Assembly (NCBI GenBank): GCA_020440465.1
Contig: JAGROB010000012.1
Location: forward strand, 1 to 41,242
Direction of reading: 5' to 3'
Length of the DNA stretch: 41,242 bases
From: Chlamydiia bacterium
GTDB taxonomy: Bacteria; Chlamydiota; Chlamydiia; Chlamydiales; Parachlamydiaceae
The number at the start of each line of letters is the position of its first letter. The stretch's first letter is position 1. Shown piece by piece: positions 32,642-41,242 of this stretch. The notes under the pieces were generated by a model. That model was not told the DNA's origin, did not search any database, and worked only from the letters and a program-made list of their open reading frames with translations. The translations under genes and the position numbers were made by a program.

Positions 32642-34795
32642 ATGAAAGCTACATCAGAAATGAATATATTAGATGCCGTAGAAATGTTGTCCAACATTAC
32701 GGATCTCGACTTGGATAAACCGGTTGGCATACTCAAATATGAAGATAAGAAAACGGGTAAAATTACGTTTAAGACTTTAGAAGCCGTAGACTCTGACAAG
32801 AAAATAAAAGGGCTTCACGACGTGGAAGAGGCTTACTTAAACACACTCAGATATTTAGGATCATTTTACAAAGAAGAATTTGCGTCTAAAAACTGGAAGG
32901 AAACCGAAGATCGCATTAAGTCCTTGATGGTTATTGTGGGGGATTTGGCCAAAAAACTGGACCGCTATGGCGAGCTGATCGAAAAAAATGAGCACCGAAG
33001 CGTTAAAACCTTTAAAGAGTTCAGAAATTTACAAGAATTTTACCAAAAGAACATATCCCCCAAGGTGTCCGAAGGAACCCTCGGAAAATGGATTTTAGAG
33101 GCCGCAAGAGGCGCCTGGGGGTCAGATTCGACCGAAATCAGAGGAAGAGCCCAAAAGGGTAAAAAAGTCCTTCAGACCACTCGTATTTTCATAGATTTAG
33201 AATCTGTTAAGAATGACACGGAATACGAGCTTTTCTACCTTCGAAAAGAAGACGGAGGAAGATTTTTCTCTCCGGAGTTAATACGTAATATCAAGCTCGT
33301 TTCCGACTTTGGTGACTTCATCAATAAAGCGAAACCGGGGGATCTTTTAACCGATATCGACCTGTGGCAAGACAAAGTGTGTCAGAATATCGCAAAATCC
33401 ATGATAAAAACAGCTAACGAAGAGATAACGCTCTTTTTTCATGACCTTTTCCGCCATAAAGATCATGACCATATCAGCAATCTTTCCAAAGCGTTATTTG
33501 CCCTCTTTGCGGCTTCAAACCCCAAGAATCTTAAAAAAGAGGTCTCGGTGAAATGCGCAGTCGATTATTTTTCTGATTTTTTAATGTTTTTTGAGCGGGT
33601 ATTAAAAAATCCCGAATATCAAAAAATAGTGGCTTACCCTCCGAAAAAGAGCCACACCATAGCCAGAAATACTTTAAGAGTTGTAAGAGCAATATCCGAT
33701 GCCATTTTTGAGCATAAAGGGTTTATTGAAGCTGCTCGTCCCTTAGTTCATCAACTTTTAGAAGAGGGAGGACATAAAATCTCTTCCGAACATGTTGTGG
33801 AAAATAACGCAATTTGGAGTCGGTTGGCTCAAGCATCAAAAGCGATGGATAAAGTGGTTAAAACCCACCCGAATGGGCCCCTAAATAAAGTGATCGAAAC
33901 GATTGTGCGTGGCCAGTATAGAACATATCAGCCGATATCTCCCATAAACTTTCCCGGATATCTTTATAGTTTTTATTATGATGAGAAAGCGGTCCGAGTG
34001 CTAAGAATTCCAAGTCCCACAAGACAAGAGTCGATTGACAAGTCGGAAGTACTATTTGAATTCATTGACTTTGTTCAAAGTGAAAAGCCCCATTTGATGA
34101 TACAAATGCAGGATCGAACGACTTTTAAAGAAAGCGCAAGAGCTTTTTGTTTAGAAAAACTAAATGACAACATCTCGGTTTTTACCCTTCCCCTGGATAC
34201 AGAGTTTTATCATCAAACCCATCTTTATTACGACGAAGACTCATGGGACATTTTCTCCGACCAGGTTTTAGATTTAGCGCTCGATCCCAACGCAGGTTTT
34301 TACTTAGATGAGGATATAAGAGATAAGATAGAGCCTTCGGTGCCTAGCATAATAGAGACCCTCCATTCCCTTTTCTTTCAAAACAAAAAAGCGCTTAAAA
34401 GAATCGAGCGGCTCGTATTTTTGGATCTTTTTTATCTGTTTCTAACCCTAAAAGTGATTGAGGTAACGAAGCCGAAAACCTTATCTTTCACTTGCAAGGA
34501 CGGGCTCGATACCTCTAACGTCTTTAACGCGCTCTTCTTTGTCTTTTTCGAGCTGTTGTCGGAGGAAAAAATTTCCGAAGCGAAGCTTTTAGACTTAGAA
34601 ACTCTTCTTTTCGCCCCACCATTGTTAGCCAGAGAAAGAGCTCCCCTAGCTCACAGGCTCATGCGGCTTACCCACACAATTAAACACCTTGAGACCACGA
34701 AAGGGACACTTGGGGACAAGGTTTATAGAGATTTTGTCAAAGAAGCGCTTCGCCTTTTAATCGGTGATGATATCGCCGAAGGCTGGGTCAGCTAA
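32642..34795 (+). CDS. Large conserved chlamydial hypothetical protein (CT837-like by position)
   Basis: About 717 aa, no signal peptide or membrane helix. The sequence is helix-rich and charged, without recognisable motifs; a His-rich stretch FRHKDHDHISNL occurs around residue 280. By gene order (followed by two LptF/G-type permeases, tilS and ftsH) it corresponds to the hypothetical protein CT837 of C. trachomatis, as I recall that order. AAGGTGG six nt before the ATG at 32642 favours this start over the GTG three codons earlier. The last 8 nt overlap the convergent permease gene. Function unknown; conservation next to LPS-transport genes may be only positional. Confidence 0.8.
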   Translation: MKATSEMNILDAVEMLSNITDLDLDKPVGILKYEDKKTGKITFKTLEAVDSDKKIKGLHDVEEAYLNTLRYLGSFYKEEFASKNWKETEDRIKSLMVIVGDLAKKLDRYGELIEKNEHRSVKTFKEFRNLQEFYQKNISPKVSEGTLGKWILEAARGAWGSDSTEIRGRAQKGKKVLQTTRIFIDLESVKNDTEYELFYLRKEDGGRFFSPELIRNIKLVSDFGDFINKAKPGDLLTDIDLWQDKVCQNIAKSMIKTANEEITLFFHDLFRHKDHDHISNLSKALFALFAASNPKNLKKEVSVKCAVDYFSDFLMFFERVLKNPEYQKIVAYPPKKSHTIARNTLRVVRAISDAIFEHKGFIEAARPLVHQLLEEGGHKISSEHVVENNAIWSRLAQASKAMDKVVKTHPNGPLNKVIETIVRGQYRTYQPISPINFPGYLYSFYYDEKAVRVLRIPSPTRQESIDKSEVLFEFIDFVQSEKPHLMIQMQDRTTFKESARAFCLEKLNDNISVFTLPLDTEFYHQTHLYYDEDSWDIFSDQVLDLALDPNAGFYLDEDIRDKIEPSVPSIIETLHSLFFQNKKALKRIERLVFLDLFYLFLTLKVIEVTKPKTLSFTCKDGLDTSNVFNALFFVFFELLSEEKISEAKLLDLETLLFAPPLLARERAPLAHRLMRLTHTIKHLETTKGTLGDKVYRDFVKEALRLLIGDDIAEGWVS

Positions 34796-35840
34796 TTTTT
34801 TTTAAACGATAGGCTAAAATTGCGGAAACTAGAATGAAGGGGATAAACATGACCCAAAAAGGGGTGTAGAGCTGCCTTTCCCCAAGAATGGTTGCGACAT
34901 TGAAGACGACATAGATGAAAAAGAGGGAAAATAGCGAAATCACATAGATAAAAAACACATTTAAACGTCTCGTAAACTGTGTCGCAAAAGGCGCCGGGAT
35001 CAAAACGGCAAAAAGCGCAAGCCAGGGTAAAAAGAGTTTTCTAAATAGCTGTGTTTTTATCCGCGCTTCTTTTTGGCTTTTGGCATTCGATGGGGACTTT
35101 TTCCAAAGTTCCGAAATCGAAAGCTCATCGGCAGGGGTTATAGTTTCTAAGAGCCGTTTGGGATTATATTCTATTTCCGGGAAAAGACGGGCGGAAAAGC
35201 GCTCTTTAATCCGCATCATATTATCTTTTCCGCGTGAAAAATGCTCTCCCTCTGAAGCCTTTGGAATCGCTTCTAAAGAAAGGGTTTTAAACCGCCAAAC
35301 GTCATCGATGGATGGGATCCAGAAGACATCGAATAGCTCCTTTGTCTCCGGCTTTAAACTGCCAAAAATAAGAAGGGAGCCCCCCTTTAGTCTTAGATGT
35401 TTCGCGCTTTTAGAGGACGTTGATTTTTGAATATCCCCAATCTCTCTTGAGCTTTCCATGGCCCAGGGAACAAACACTTCTTCGTTAAGGTACAAAAAAC
35501 CCACGCCCAAAAGTCCCACTCCTATAAATGGAAAAAGAAGCTTTTTCATGGATTGTCCCGACGCTAAAAGCGCTACTAACTCATTTCGGGTATTCAACTT
35601 GGTCAATACCCGGGTTACGCCTACCAAAATTGCAAACGGAAGTAAGATTTCGCTTCTTCTTATGAGCTCACCGGTATAGAAAACCACCAGCTGAAAAAAA
35701 CTTAACGGATCTTTGTGGTGGTGAAACGTACCGGAGTGGCTCGCGTAGTCGATAAGCACATATAATCCCCAAAATGCGGCCAAGAAAAATCCGATCACTT
35801 TTAATGTATCGAAAAAGAAATAGCGCTGCCAGATTCTCAT
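34788..35840 (-). CDS. lptG: YjgP/YjgQ family LPS export permease, LptG-like
   Basis: Inner-membrane permease of the LptBFG exporter that extracts lipopolysaccharide and passes it to the periplasmic bridge. 350 aa with three N-terminal helices, a periplasmic beta-jellyroll-like domain (about 120-260) and three C-terminal helices (YVISLFSLFFIYVVFNVATILG, in parts). The N-terminus MRIWQRYFFFDTLKVI...LYVLIDY resembles LptG. The ATG overlaps the upstream permease stop codon (ATGA), so the two subunits are translationally coupled for 1:1 synthesis. The assignment LptG rather than LptF rests on order and N-terminal similarity only. Confidence 0.85.
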   Translation of the reverse strand: MRIWQRYFFFDTLKVIGFFLAAFWGLYVLIDYASHSGTFHHHKDPLSFFQLVVFYTGELIRRSEILLPFAILVGVTRVLTKLNTRNELVALLASGQSMKKLLFPFIGVGLLGVGFLYLNEEVFVPWAMESSREIGDIQKSTSSKSAKHLRLKGGSLLIFGSLKPETKELFDVFWIPSIDDVWRFKTLSLEAIPKASEGEHFSRGKDNMMRIKERFSARLFPEIEYNPKRLLETITPADELSISELWKKSPSNAKSQKEARIKTQLFRKLFLPWLALFAVLIPAPFATQFTRRLNVFFIYVISLFSLFFIYVVFNVATILGERQLYTPFWVMFIPFILVSAILAYRLKKIS

Positions 35841-36928
35841 TCGATCCCCCGGCTGATTTTTCTTACGTAGCTCAAGCTAAAAAAGATAATTAGAAAATGG
35901 GGAATAAAGTAGAGGGTGAGCGAGGGAAGAATCCGGCTAGAGGCGCCCTTAGCAAAGAAAAACGTCGTTAAAAATAAGGTCGCAAGAAGGGTTGCGAAGA
36001 TAAGTCCCTTTTTAGAGTCTCTTCGGCTAATAGAAAGTCCAAATGAGAGTCCCATCAAACTAAAGGTAAAAGGGGCAAGTCCCAAAGAAAGACGTCGAAA
36101 AATTTCTGATATGGCGCGTGCTTTGGCTTTTGGGTTTTCGGGGTTTTTGACCTTCGCAAAAAGATATTTTAAGTTAAGGTGCTCATCGGAAAAAGAGAAG
36201 GCCTTTTGCCGGATAATATCGGAAAAATCTTCGATCTCGGAGCGGGTTCGGCCAATATTTTCCAAAACTATCTGATGTCTTTTTTCCTGGGGGGTGAAAA
36301 GGGTGATGTTTTCCCCTTCAAAATTGTGTCCCTGGACTTTCAGTTCTTTGGCCAAGAATAAAGAAAGGCGCTCGTTGTCCTTGGACGGAAAGGCGATGAC
36401 CACATCAGAGGCCGTCTCTCCCATTTTAAAAGCCCCCAAGGCATCGTAAAATATTCCTTTTGTGCGAAGTAAATACTTGTTTTGCAAAAGGATCAGCGGA
36501 TTCATCGACCGAAGCTCAGATTTCAAAAGATTTGTTTTAAGGTGTGTTTCCGTCGCAATCTCTGAGGTAATAAGAAAGTTGGCAATACTGATTAGAGTTG
36601 CTATAATTAGCACAGGTTGGAATATAGAGCTTATGGAATAGCCAAGTGCTCTCATCGCCGAAATTTCATGGGTTGAAGAAAGCCGCTTTACCAGGATCAT
36701 CGATGAGATTAAGCAAGCCAGTGGGATTGCGATCGGGAGGATGTAAGGGATTTGGTAAAGAATAAAGGTAAGCAAGTACGTTCCCGTTTGGTCTAAAGAC
36801 CAAAAAGAGGCGATCTCTTCTAATCGGAGCGTCAAAAGGCCGCCGATTAAAGCGATCGTTGTGAAAAAAAATACCTTTAGGAACTGCCACGCAAGGTAGC
36901 GCCACAAAACAGGAAACTTAAGGCCCAT
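35837..36928 (-). CDS. lptF: YjgP/YjgQ family LPS export permease, LptF-like
   Basis: Second permease of the LptBFG exporter, same architecture: three N-terminal helices (VLWRYLAWQFLKVFFF, YILPIAIPLACLISSMI), a periplasmic domain, and three C-terminal helices. The segment STHEISAMRALGYS resembles the coupling helix that contacts the ATPase LptB. Three starts are possible: GTG 36964, ATG 36952, ATG 36928. I prefer 36928 because it places the Met just before the conserved WRYL segment and a TTGTGG-16-TAATAT promoter lies immediately upstream. Stop codon overlaps the start of the lptG-like gene. Confidence 0.85.
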   Translation of the reverse strand: MGLKFPVLWRYLAWQFLKVFFFTTIALIGGLLTLRLEEIASFWSLDQTGTYLLTFILYQIPYILPIAIPLACLISSMILVKRLSSTHEISAMRALGYSISSIFQPVLIIATLISIANFLITSEIATETHLKTNLLKSELRSMNPLILLQNKYLLRTKGIFYDALGAFKMGETASDVVIAFPSKDNERLSLFLAKELKVQGHNFEGENITLFTPQEKRHQIVLENIGRTRSEIEDFSDIIRQKAFSFSDEHLNLKYLFAKVKNPENPKAKARAISEIFRRLSLGLAPFTFSLMGLSFGLSISRRDSKKGLIFATLLATLFLTTFFFAKGASSRILPSLTLYFIPHFLIIFFSLSYVRKISRGIE

Positions 36929-36938
36929 ACAATTGGGT

Positions 36939-36966
36939 ATATTATCATACATGAACCTATCCACAA
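36939..36966 (-). promoter_or_regulatory. Predicted lptF-lptG promoter
   Basis: On the minus strand TTGTGG (36966-36961), 16-nt spacer, TAATAT (36944-36939), then 10 nt to the ATG at 36928. If correct, starts further upstream are excluded. Confidence 0.4.
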
Positions 36967-37104
36967 ACTCATATTTGCTGCATATCCTGCCTTTTCAAGA
37001 CTCTTTCGGGTCTGACTTCTTAAAGTTTGCCATTGATGCCAGCCCCAAAAACTCCTCAAAGAAACAAAATATTCAACTAAATAGCAATTTACGGACAGGT
37101 TCAT

Positions 37105-37440
37105 ATGGATAAATGCTGGTATTGTATTGTTGAGGGGGGGGCCAAAGGGCCATTCACTAAAGACGAGTTACTGTCGAAACCCTACTTCACCCGTGAATCT
37201 TTGGTCTGGAAAGACGGGTTTTCCGATTGGGTTCCTGCTAAGCAAGTCAAAGAATTATTTGCCGAAGAAGAAAGCGAGTCTCCCAAAAAGCCCAAGTTCG
37301 GCGAGTTGCCCGAAGAGTCGGTGGAAGGGGATGGGGAAGTCGTTCTTTTGGATGAAAAAGAGCCCCCTAACTTGATTTTGTGGCTTTTGATACTGGTCTT
37401 AATTCTGTTTTTCTACCTGTTTCAGATGTATTCAACATGA
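37105..37440 (+). CDS. GYF_2 (DUF4339) domain protein with C-terminal membrane anchor, 111 aa
   Basis: Residues 3-52 form a GYF_2 domain: WYCIVEGGAKGPFTKDELLS, then LVWKDGFSDWVPAKQV, the two characteristic blocks that bind short peptides or mediate membrane protein association. An acidic linker follows (EEESESPKK, LDEKEPP), then one hydrophobic helix (about 89-107) and a short tail, i.e. a tail-anchored protein facing the cytoplasm. The final codon overlaps the tilS start (ATGA). It may be an adaptor for envelope proteins. I do not recall a gene at this position in C. trachomatis. Confidence 0.8.
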   Translation: MDKCWYCIVEGGAKGPFTKDELLSKPYFTRESLVWKDGFSDWVPAKQVKELFAEEESESPKKPKFGELPEESVEGDGEVVLLDEKEPPNLILWLLILVLILFFYLFQMYST

Positions 37441-38372
37441 TTGAGAAAAAATTATTAGACGCTCTAAAGCCGTATCGGAAAAAACGCCTTGTGCTTGGCT
37501 TTTCAGGCGGAGCGGACTCCATGGCGCTGTTTAAGGCGCTTGTTGCGATTCGGCAGCCGTTTGTAGCGGCTCACGTCGATCATGGCTGGAGGGATTCAAG
37601 TAGGCTTGAGGCTGAAAATCTTCATAAAATCGCCTGTGAACATAACATCCCTTTTTATCTTAAAACCTTAAAAATAAGTGAATATAAGGGGAATTTAGAG
37701 GCATCTGCAAGACGTTTTCGCTTAAATTTTTTTAAAGAGGTGCTTGAAAAAACGTCAAGCACGGCTGTTTTGCTGGCTCATCATGCAGATGATTTGGCGG
37801 AGACGACCTTAAAAAAGCTATTTGAGGGGGCTTTTTTGCCGAATTTGGGATCAATGACAAAAGCCGTTGAAATCGAAGGGGTTTTAGTTTTAAGACCTTT
37901 TTTATGCTTTGCGAAAGAGGAGCTTCTAAACTATTTAGGCAAAAACTTTTATGTAGATGACACCACTAATCTTTCCCCCAGATTTTTAAGGGGTCGTCTT
38001 AGATCGACTTTAATTCCTTATTTATCAAAGACTTTTGGTAAGAATGTCTCAAGCGCCTTTGTGAGTCTTTCCGACGAAGCGTTAGAGCTTAAAGGGTTTT
38101 TGGCAGAAGCGCTTAAGGCTTATGCCCCAAAAAAAGATCAGGGGAAAGCGGTGTATGATTTAACTTCAGCCCCCCATCCCTATCTTTTAAAGAAGGTTGT
38201 CGAAAACGCTTTCAGAGAGGCTGAAATTCCTGTGAGAAAAAAGGAGATTCATGCGCTTTCGGAAGCTATTTTAGAGAAGCGAAAAGGGTTTCAACGAACC
38301 ATCGGCCACAAGACTCTGATCGCGGACGGGGGAAAGCTTATTGCGCCTCTTAATCCTCATGTGCTAAACTAA
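37437..38372 (+). CDS. tilS: tRNA(Ile)-lysidine synthase
   Basis: ATP-dependent enzyme that converts C34 of tRNA-Ile(CAU) to lysidine so that it reads AUA as isoleucine. The PP-loop VLGFSGGADSMALF is at about 18-32, with AHVDHGWR and LLAHHADDLAETTL following, as in the family. The ATG at 37437 overlaps the upstream stop (ATGA); earlier in-frame starts run into the membrane-protein gene and add no conserved sequence. At 311 aa it is shorter than E. coli TilS (432 aa) and similar to the short chlamydial form (annotated mesJ). Essential in most bacteria. Confidence 0.93.
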   Translation: MIEKKLLDALKPYRKKRLVLGFSGGADSMALFKALVAIRQPFVAAHVDHGWRDSSRLEAENLHKIACEHNIPFYLKTLKISEYKGNLEASARRFRLNFFKEVLEKTSSTAVLLAHHADDLAETTLKKLFEGAFLPNLGSMTKAVEIEGVLVLRPFLCFAKEELLNYLGKNFYVDDTTNLSPRFLRGRLRSTLIPYLSKTFGKNVSSAFVSLSDEALELKGFLAEALKAYAPKKDQGKAVYDLTSAPHPYLLKKVVENAFREAEIPVRKKEIHALSEAILEKRKGFQRTIGHKTLIADGGKLIAPLNPHVLN

Positions 38373-38406
38373 GGAAATATAGCTAAATAATCAAAAGTGG
38401 GTATTC

Positions 38407-41157
38407 ATGGCAAACGATAAAAAACCCGATCTTAAAAAAAGTTTTCCCGGTGGCTTCGTATGGCTTCTCATGGCACTTTTCTTGTTCATGATGATGCTAC
38501 AGAACTATGTGGATACAAAATTTGCTTCAGTCGGGTTTAGCTACGAGCTTGAGCATTTAGTTAACTTGCAGCTGATAAAGCCGGAAGAGTCTAAAAAGAC
38601 TGCCGGATCGGATAATTTAGTGACTTTTTCCGGAGAGTTTAGAGAAAAGCTTACGGAAGAGGGCAAAGCCCGCTATAAATATCTTGAGCTGCTCAATAAA
38701 AACCATGAACTCACTCAAGAAAAAGAGATCGTTTCGAAAGAGCTTTTAGGATTAAGAGCAAAAGTAAAAGAGTCTGCCGATCGCTTTTTAGCATTATCGG
38801 GCATTGAAATTCCTGAGGGTGGTTATGAGGTCGTAGATGAGCTTTTCAACACTCCCGGTCAGGATCACAGCCTTGTCATTCGCGAGCTTTCAAGAAAGAA
38901 CTACCTAAGCCTTAAAGATTTAAGCGAGCAATTTAAGCAGGTTAAAGAAGCTCCGGATAACGAAAGCTTAACCCAATTCGGAAAAGATTTAGCAGAGCTG
39001 ATTACCGATTTTCGCTCCCAAACGCTGGGGATCGGCTCCGAGCCGATGAAAAATGAGCTAAAGGCGCTCGATCAAAAAGTGGTCGCTGTAAATGAAAGCG
39101 CAAGATCGATTAATGATCGTCTTCAGATCTACACCAAAGCCATGGATGATTTATCCGCTATGGTAGCGCTTCTCAATAAGCCCCAGGACCATATTCGTCT
39201 GCTCCAACTCCGTTCGGTCAGAAGCTACAATGAAGCAATTGACCGCTATACCAAGCTAACCCAAGATTTAGAGACGAATCAAACCCAGTTGGATAAAGCC
39301 CGTATGGCTGTTTCAGAAGTGGTTTGGTTCTTTAATAACAAAGAGCTATCTACAAGAGCACTTGAAAAACAAGATTCCGACACCTTCCACCAATGGTTTT
39401 TGAATGCGAAAGAGGAATGGAATCAGTTTCCTGAAAATAAAGGGGGCTATTTCAAAGCTCCTGACCAGCCCCTCAACAAGGTCTTGGAAAAAACGTTCCG
39501 CTCCGAAGAGCCAACGCCGAACTATGTGAGCTACATTTTTACGCTCCTTCCGATTTTCTTGGTGCTCATGGTACTTTATTTTGTCTTCTCAAGACAGATG
39601 AAGGGCATGGGATCCGGCGCGATGAACTTTGGAAAGTCTCCTGCCCGCTTAATTATGCCGAAAGGGGAGAACAAAGTTACCTTTAAAGATGTCGCCGGTG
39701 CCGAAGAGGCCAAAGAAGAGCTGGAAGAAGTTGTCGACTTTTTGAAAAATCCCCACAAATTTACGGCCCTTGGCGGAAGAATTCCGAAAGGGGTGCTTTG
39801 TATCGGGCCGCCGGGAACGGGTAAAACCTTAATTGCAAGAGCTGTTGCGGGTGAAGCCGACAGACCCTTTTTCTCGATCTCCGGTTCCGACTTCGTTGAG
39901 ATGTTCGTGGGGGTGGGCGCAAGCCGTATCAGAGACCTTTTTGACCAGGCAAAGAAAAATGCCCCCTGTATCGTCTTTATAGACGAGATCGATGCTGTGG
40001 GTCGCCATAGAGGCGCCGGAGTGGGCGGAGGTCATGACGAAAGAGAGCAGACCTTAAACCAACTACTCGTGGAAATGGATGGGTTCGAGGCAAATGAGGG
40101 CGTGATTTTGATGGCCGCGACCAACCGTCCCGATGTTTTGGATAAAGCGCTTTTAAGACCGGGCCGTTTCGATCGTCATGTGGTAATTGGCCTTCCCGAT
40201 ATAAAGGGACGCTTCGATATTCTGAAAGTGCACGCCAAGAGAATTAAGTTGGATCCCGATGTCGATTTGATGTCGATTGCGAAAAGTACTCCCGGCTGTT
40301 CCGGAGCTGATCTTGCCAATATCTTAAATGAAGCCGCGCTTTTAGCTGCGAGAAAGGGTAGATCTGCGGTGACAAGAGCCGAGACGGTGGAAGCCAGAGA
40401 CAAAGTGCTTTACGGAAAAGAGCGCCGATCAATGGAGTTAGATGTAAATGAGAAGCGGTCAACTGCTTATCACGAGTCGGGTCATGCGATCGTGGGCCTT
40501 AAAGTCGAGCACAGCGATCCTGTAGATAAAGTGACGATCATCCCGAGAGGAATGTCCTTGGGTTCTACGATGTTCTTGCCGGAGAAAAATAAAACCAGCC
40601 ATTGGAGAAAAGAGCTTTTAGATAACATGGCGGTTCTCATGGGGGGAAGAGCAGCAGAGCTTATTTTTGTGGGAGATGTCTCTTCCGGCGCTTCAAACGA
40701 TATTGAGCGTGCAACCGAAATGGCAAGGAATATGGTTTGCCATTGGGGTATGAATGATGTGGTCGGACCCGTGGCTTATAGCGATAGGGCAGACGCCTCT
40801 CAGGGTGTGCAAGTCCACGATAAGACGTATTCTGAAGAGACGGCGCAAATTATCGATGCTGAAGTGAAAAAGCTTCTTCAGGAAGCTAATGAATATGCGC
40901 TTAAAATTCTGAAAGAAAATAAAGAAGCGGTTGAATTGATGACTGAAATGTTGATCGAGTTTGAGACACTTGATGCCGAAGATGTGAAAAAGATCATTAA
41001 CGGAGAGTGGACTCGGGAAGATAAGCAAGATCGTCTTAAAAAACAAGATGAGCTTCATAAAAAGTCGGAAACGAATTCGGCAGCGACCCCGCCCCCTCCG
41101 CCGGAGGAAGAAAAGGGCAATGCTTCACCGAATAACCGCGTTCCCAACCCGATTTAA
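38407..41157 (+). CDS. ftsH: ATP-dependent zinc metalloprotease FtsH with enlarged extracytoplasmic domain
   Basis: Membrane-bound AAA+ protease that degrades misassembled membrane proteins and regulators. A first helix at about 16-33 and a second at about 374-394 enclose about 340 residues of largely helical, charged extracytoplasmic sequence, against about 70 in E. coli FtsH. The AAA module follows: Walker A GPPGTGKT at 467-474, Walker [11 protein letters not shown], second region of homology [21 protein letters not shown], then the zinc site HESGH at 689-693. The 916-aa length resembles FtsH of Chlamydia. The C-terminal tail is Pro/Glu-rich. It follows tilS by 34 nt and ends before a hairpin repeat array. 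Confidence 0.96.
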   Translation: MANDKKPDLKKSFPGGFVWLLMALFLFMMMLQNYVDTKFASVGFSYELEHLVNLQLIKPEESKKTAGSDNLVTFSGEFREKLTEEGKARYKYLELLNKNHELTQEKEIVSKELLGLRAKVKESADRFLALSGIEIPEGGYEVVDELFNTPGQDHSLVIRELSRKNYLSLKDLSEQFKQVKEAPDNESLTQFGKDLAELITDFRSQTLGIGSEPMKNELKALDQKVVAVNESARSINDRLQIYTKAMDDLSAMVALLNKPQDHIRLLQLRSVRSYNEAIDRYTKLTQDLETNQTQLDKARMAVSEVVWFFNNKELSTRALEKQDSDTFHQWFLNAKEEWNQFPENKGGYFKAPDQPLNKVLEKTFRSEEPTPNYVSYIFTLLPIFLVLMVLYFVFSRQMKGMGSGAMNFGKSPARLIMPKGENKVTFKDVAGAEEAKEELEEVVDFLKNPHKFTALGGRIPKGVLCIGPPGTGKTLIARAVAGEADRPFFSISGSDFVEMFVGVGASRIRDLFDQAKKNAPCIVFIDEIDAVGRHRGAGVGGGHDEREQTLNQLLVEMDGFEANEGVILMAATNRPDVLDKALLRPGRFDRHVVIGLPDIKGRFDILKVHAKRIKLDPDVDLMSIAKSTPGCSGADLANILNEAALLAARKGRSAVTRAETVEARDKVLYGKERRSMELDVNEKRSTAYHESGHAIVGLKVEHSDPVDKVTIIPRGMSLGSTMFLPEKNKTSHWRKELLDNMAVLMGGRAAELIFVGDVSSGASNDIERATEMARNMVCHWGMNDVVGPVAYSDRADASQGVQVHDKTYSEETAQIIDAEVKKLLQEANEYALKILKENKEAVELMTEMLIEFETLDAEDVKKIINGEWTREDKQDRLKKQDELHKKSETNSAATPPPPPEEEKGNASPNNRVPNPI

Positions 41158-41163
41158 TCTATT

Positions 41164-41242
41164 GCGGCCTTTGGCGCCGCGAGATTCTTTTGGAGTGCGG
41201 AGCCCTGGCTCCGCTTTCAGACGGGGTGACCTGGCACCCCGC
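41164..41242 (+). repeat. Modular hairpin repeat, copy 4, continuing past the window edge
   Basis: Three consecutive hairpins: GCGGC-CTTTGGC-GCCGC (41164-41180), GCGGAGCC-CT-GGCTCCGC (41197-41214) and GGGGTG-ACCTGG-CACCCC (41223-41240). The first two are joined by the linker GAGATTCTTTTGGAGT (41181-41196), identical to copies 1 and 2; the second and third by TTTCAGAC, which matches copy 3 (TTTCGGAC). It begins 6 nt after the ftsH stop and probably serves as its terminator. Confidence 0.8.

Noticed and set aside
1-41242. CRISPR array or rRNA genes
   Set aside because: The only regular repeats seen are the 20-bp-pitch operator array, the 60-bp tandem pair, the hairpin family and the IS ends; none has repeat-spacer structure, and no rRNA signature was noticed.

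Overview
The window reads as chromosome of an environmental (amoeba-associated or Waddlia/Parachlamydia-like) member of the Chlamydiae. The strongest argument is the block at 32.6-41.2 kb. It has the order large hypothetical protein, two YjgP/YjgQ permeases (LptG/LptF type), tilS, ftsH, which from memory matches CT837-CT841 of Chlamydia trachomatis, and its FtsH has a greatly enlarged extracytoplasmic domain and a total length (916 aa) close to chlamydial FtsH. The plant/chlamydial-type FabI, a ComEC without a metallo-beta-lactamase domain, and several large proteins with paired hydrophobic segments fit the same picture. Base composition is moderate in GC, with AT-rich patches at the accessory loci.

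Layout. 0-5.2 kb (minus strand): class II fructose-bisphosphate aldolase, then a 901-aa membrane-anchored coiled-coil protein, a 356-aa membrane protein, and an overlapping gene that runs off the left edge. 5.2-11.4 kb (plus): YyaL/DUF255 thioredoxin-domain protein, a 680-aa TPR protein, the ABC-F ATPase Uup and a small membrane protein. 11.5-15.8 kb: typA (minus) and mgtE (plus) fire from overlapping divergent promoters; mgtE is followed by a methyltransferase and a tiny membrane protein. 15.85-17.43 kb: a complete IS481-family insertion sequence inserted among copies of a hairpin-rich repeat. 17.5-23.8 kb: fabI, a membrane-anchored protein with kinase-like motifs, a 624-aa protein with an Inc-like double hydrophobic segment and polyalanine tracts, a medium-chain dehydrogenase/reductase with dps, a coiled-coil protein and a small secreted protein. 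23.8-26.8 kb: comEC, beta-carbonic anhydrase, dodecin, SRPBCC-like protein. 26.8-28.0 kb: a small AT-rich island flanked by direct repeats that include the 3' half of tRNA-Ser(CGA). 28.0-30.7 kb (minus): PhyH-type dioxygenase, cyclopropane fatty acid synthase, cyclophilin and tRNA-Ser(CGA), probably co-transcribed. 30.7-32.5 kb: a winged-helix/Fic protein behind a regular operator array, ending at a bidirectional terminator and tRNA-Ser(TGA). 32.6-41.2 kb: the conserved chlamydial block.

Most genes are housekeeping: glycolysis, fatty acid synthesis, LPS transport, tRNA modification, membrane proteolysis, Mg2+ uptake and stress translation. The accessory signals are concentrated in four places: (i) modular hairpin repeats joined by a conserved 16-nt linker (11.45, 15.80, 17.43 and 41.16 kb); (ii) the tRNA-Ser(CGA) island with a perfect 60-bp in-frame duplication; (iii) the Fic gene with five alternating operator half-sites at 20-bp pitch; (iv) uncharacterised chlamydial membrane proteins. 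A further pattern is that several genes have good -35/-10 promoters only 7-10 nt from their ATG, suggesting leaderless or nearly leaderless mRNAs. No rRNA, CRISPR array, replication origin or riboswitch was recognised.
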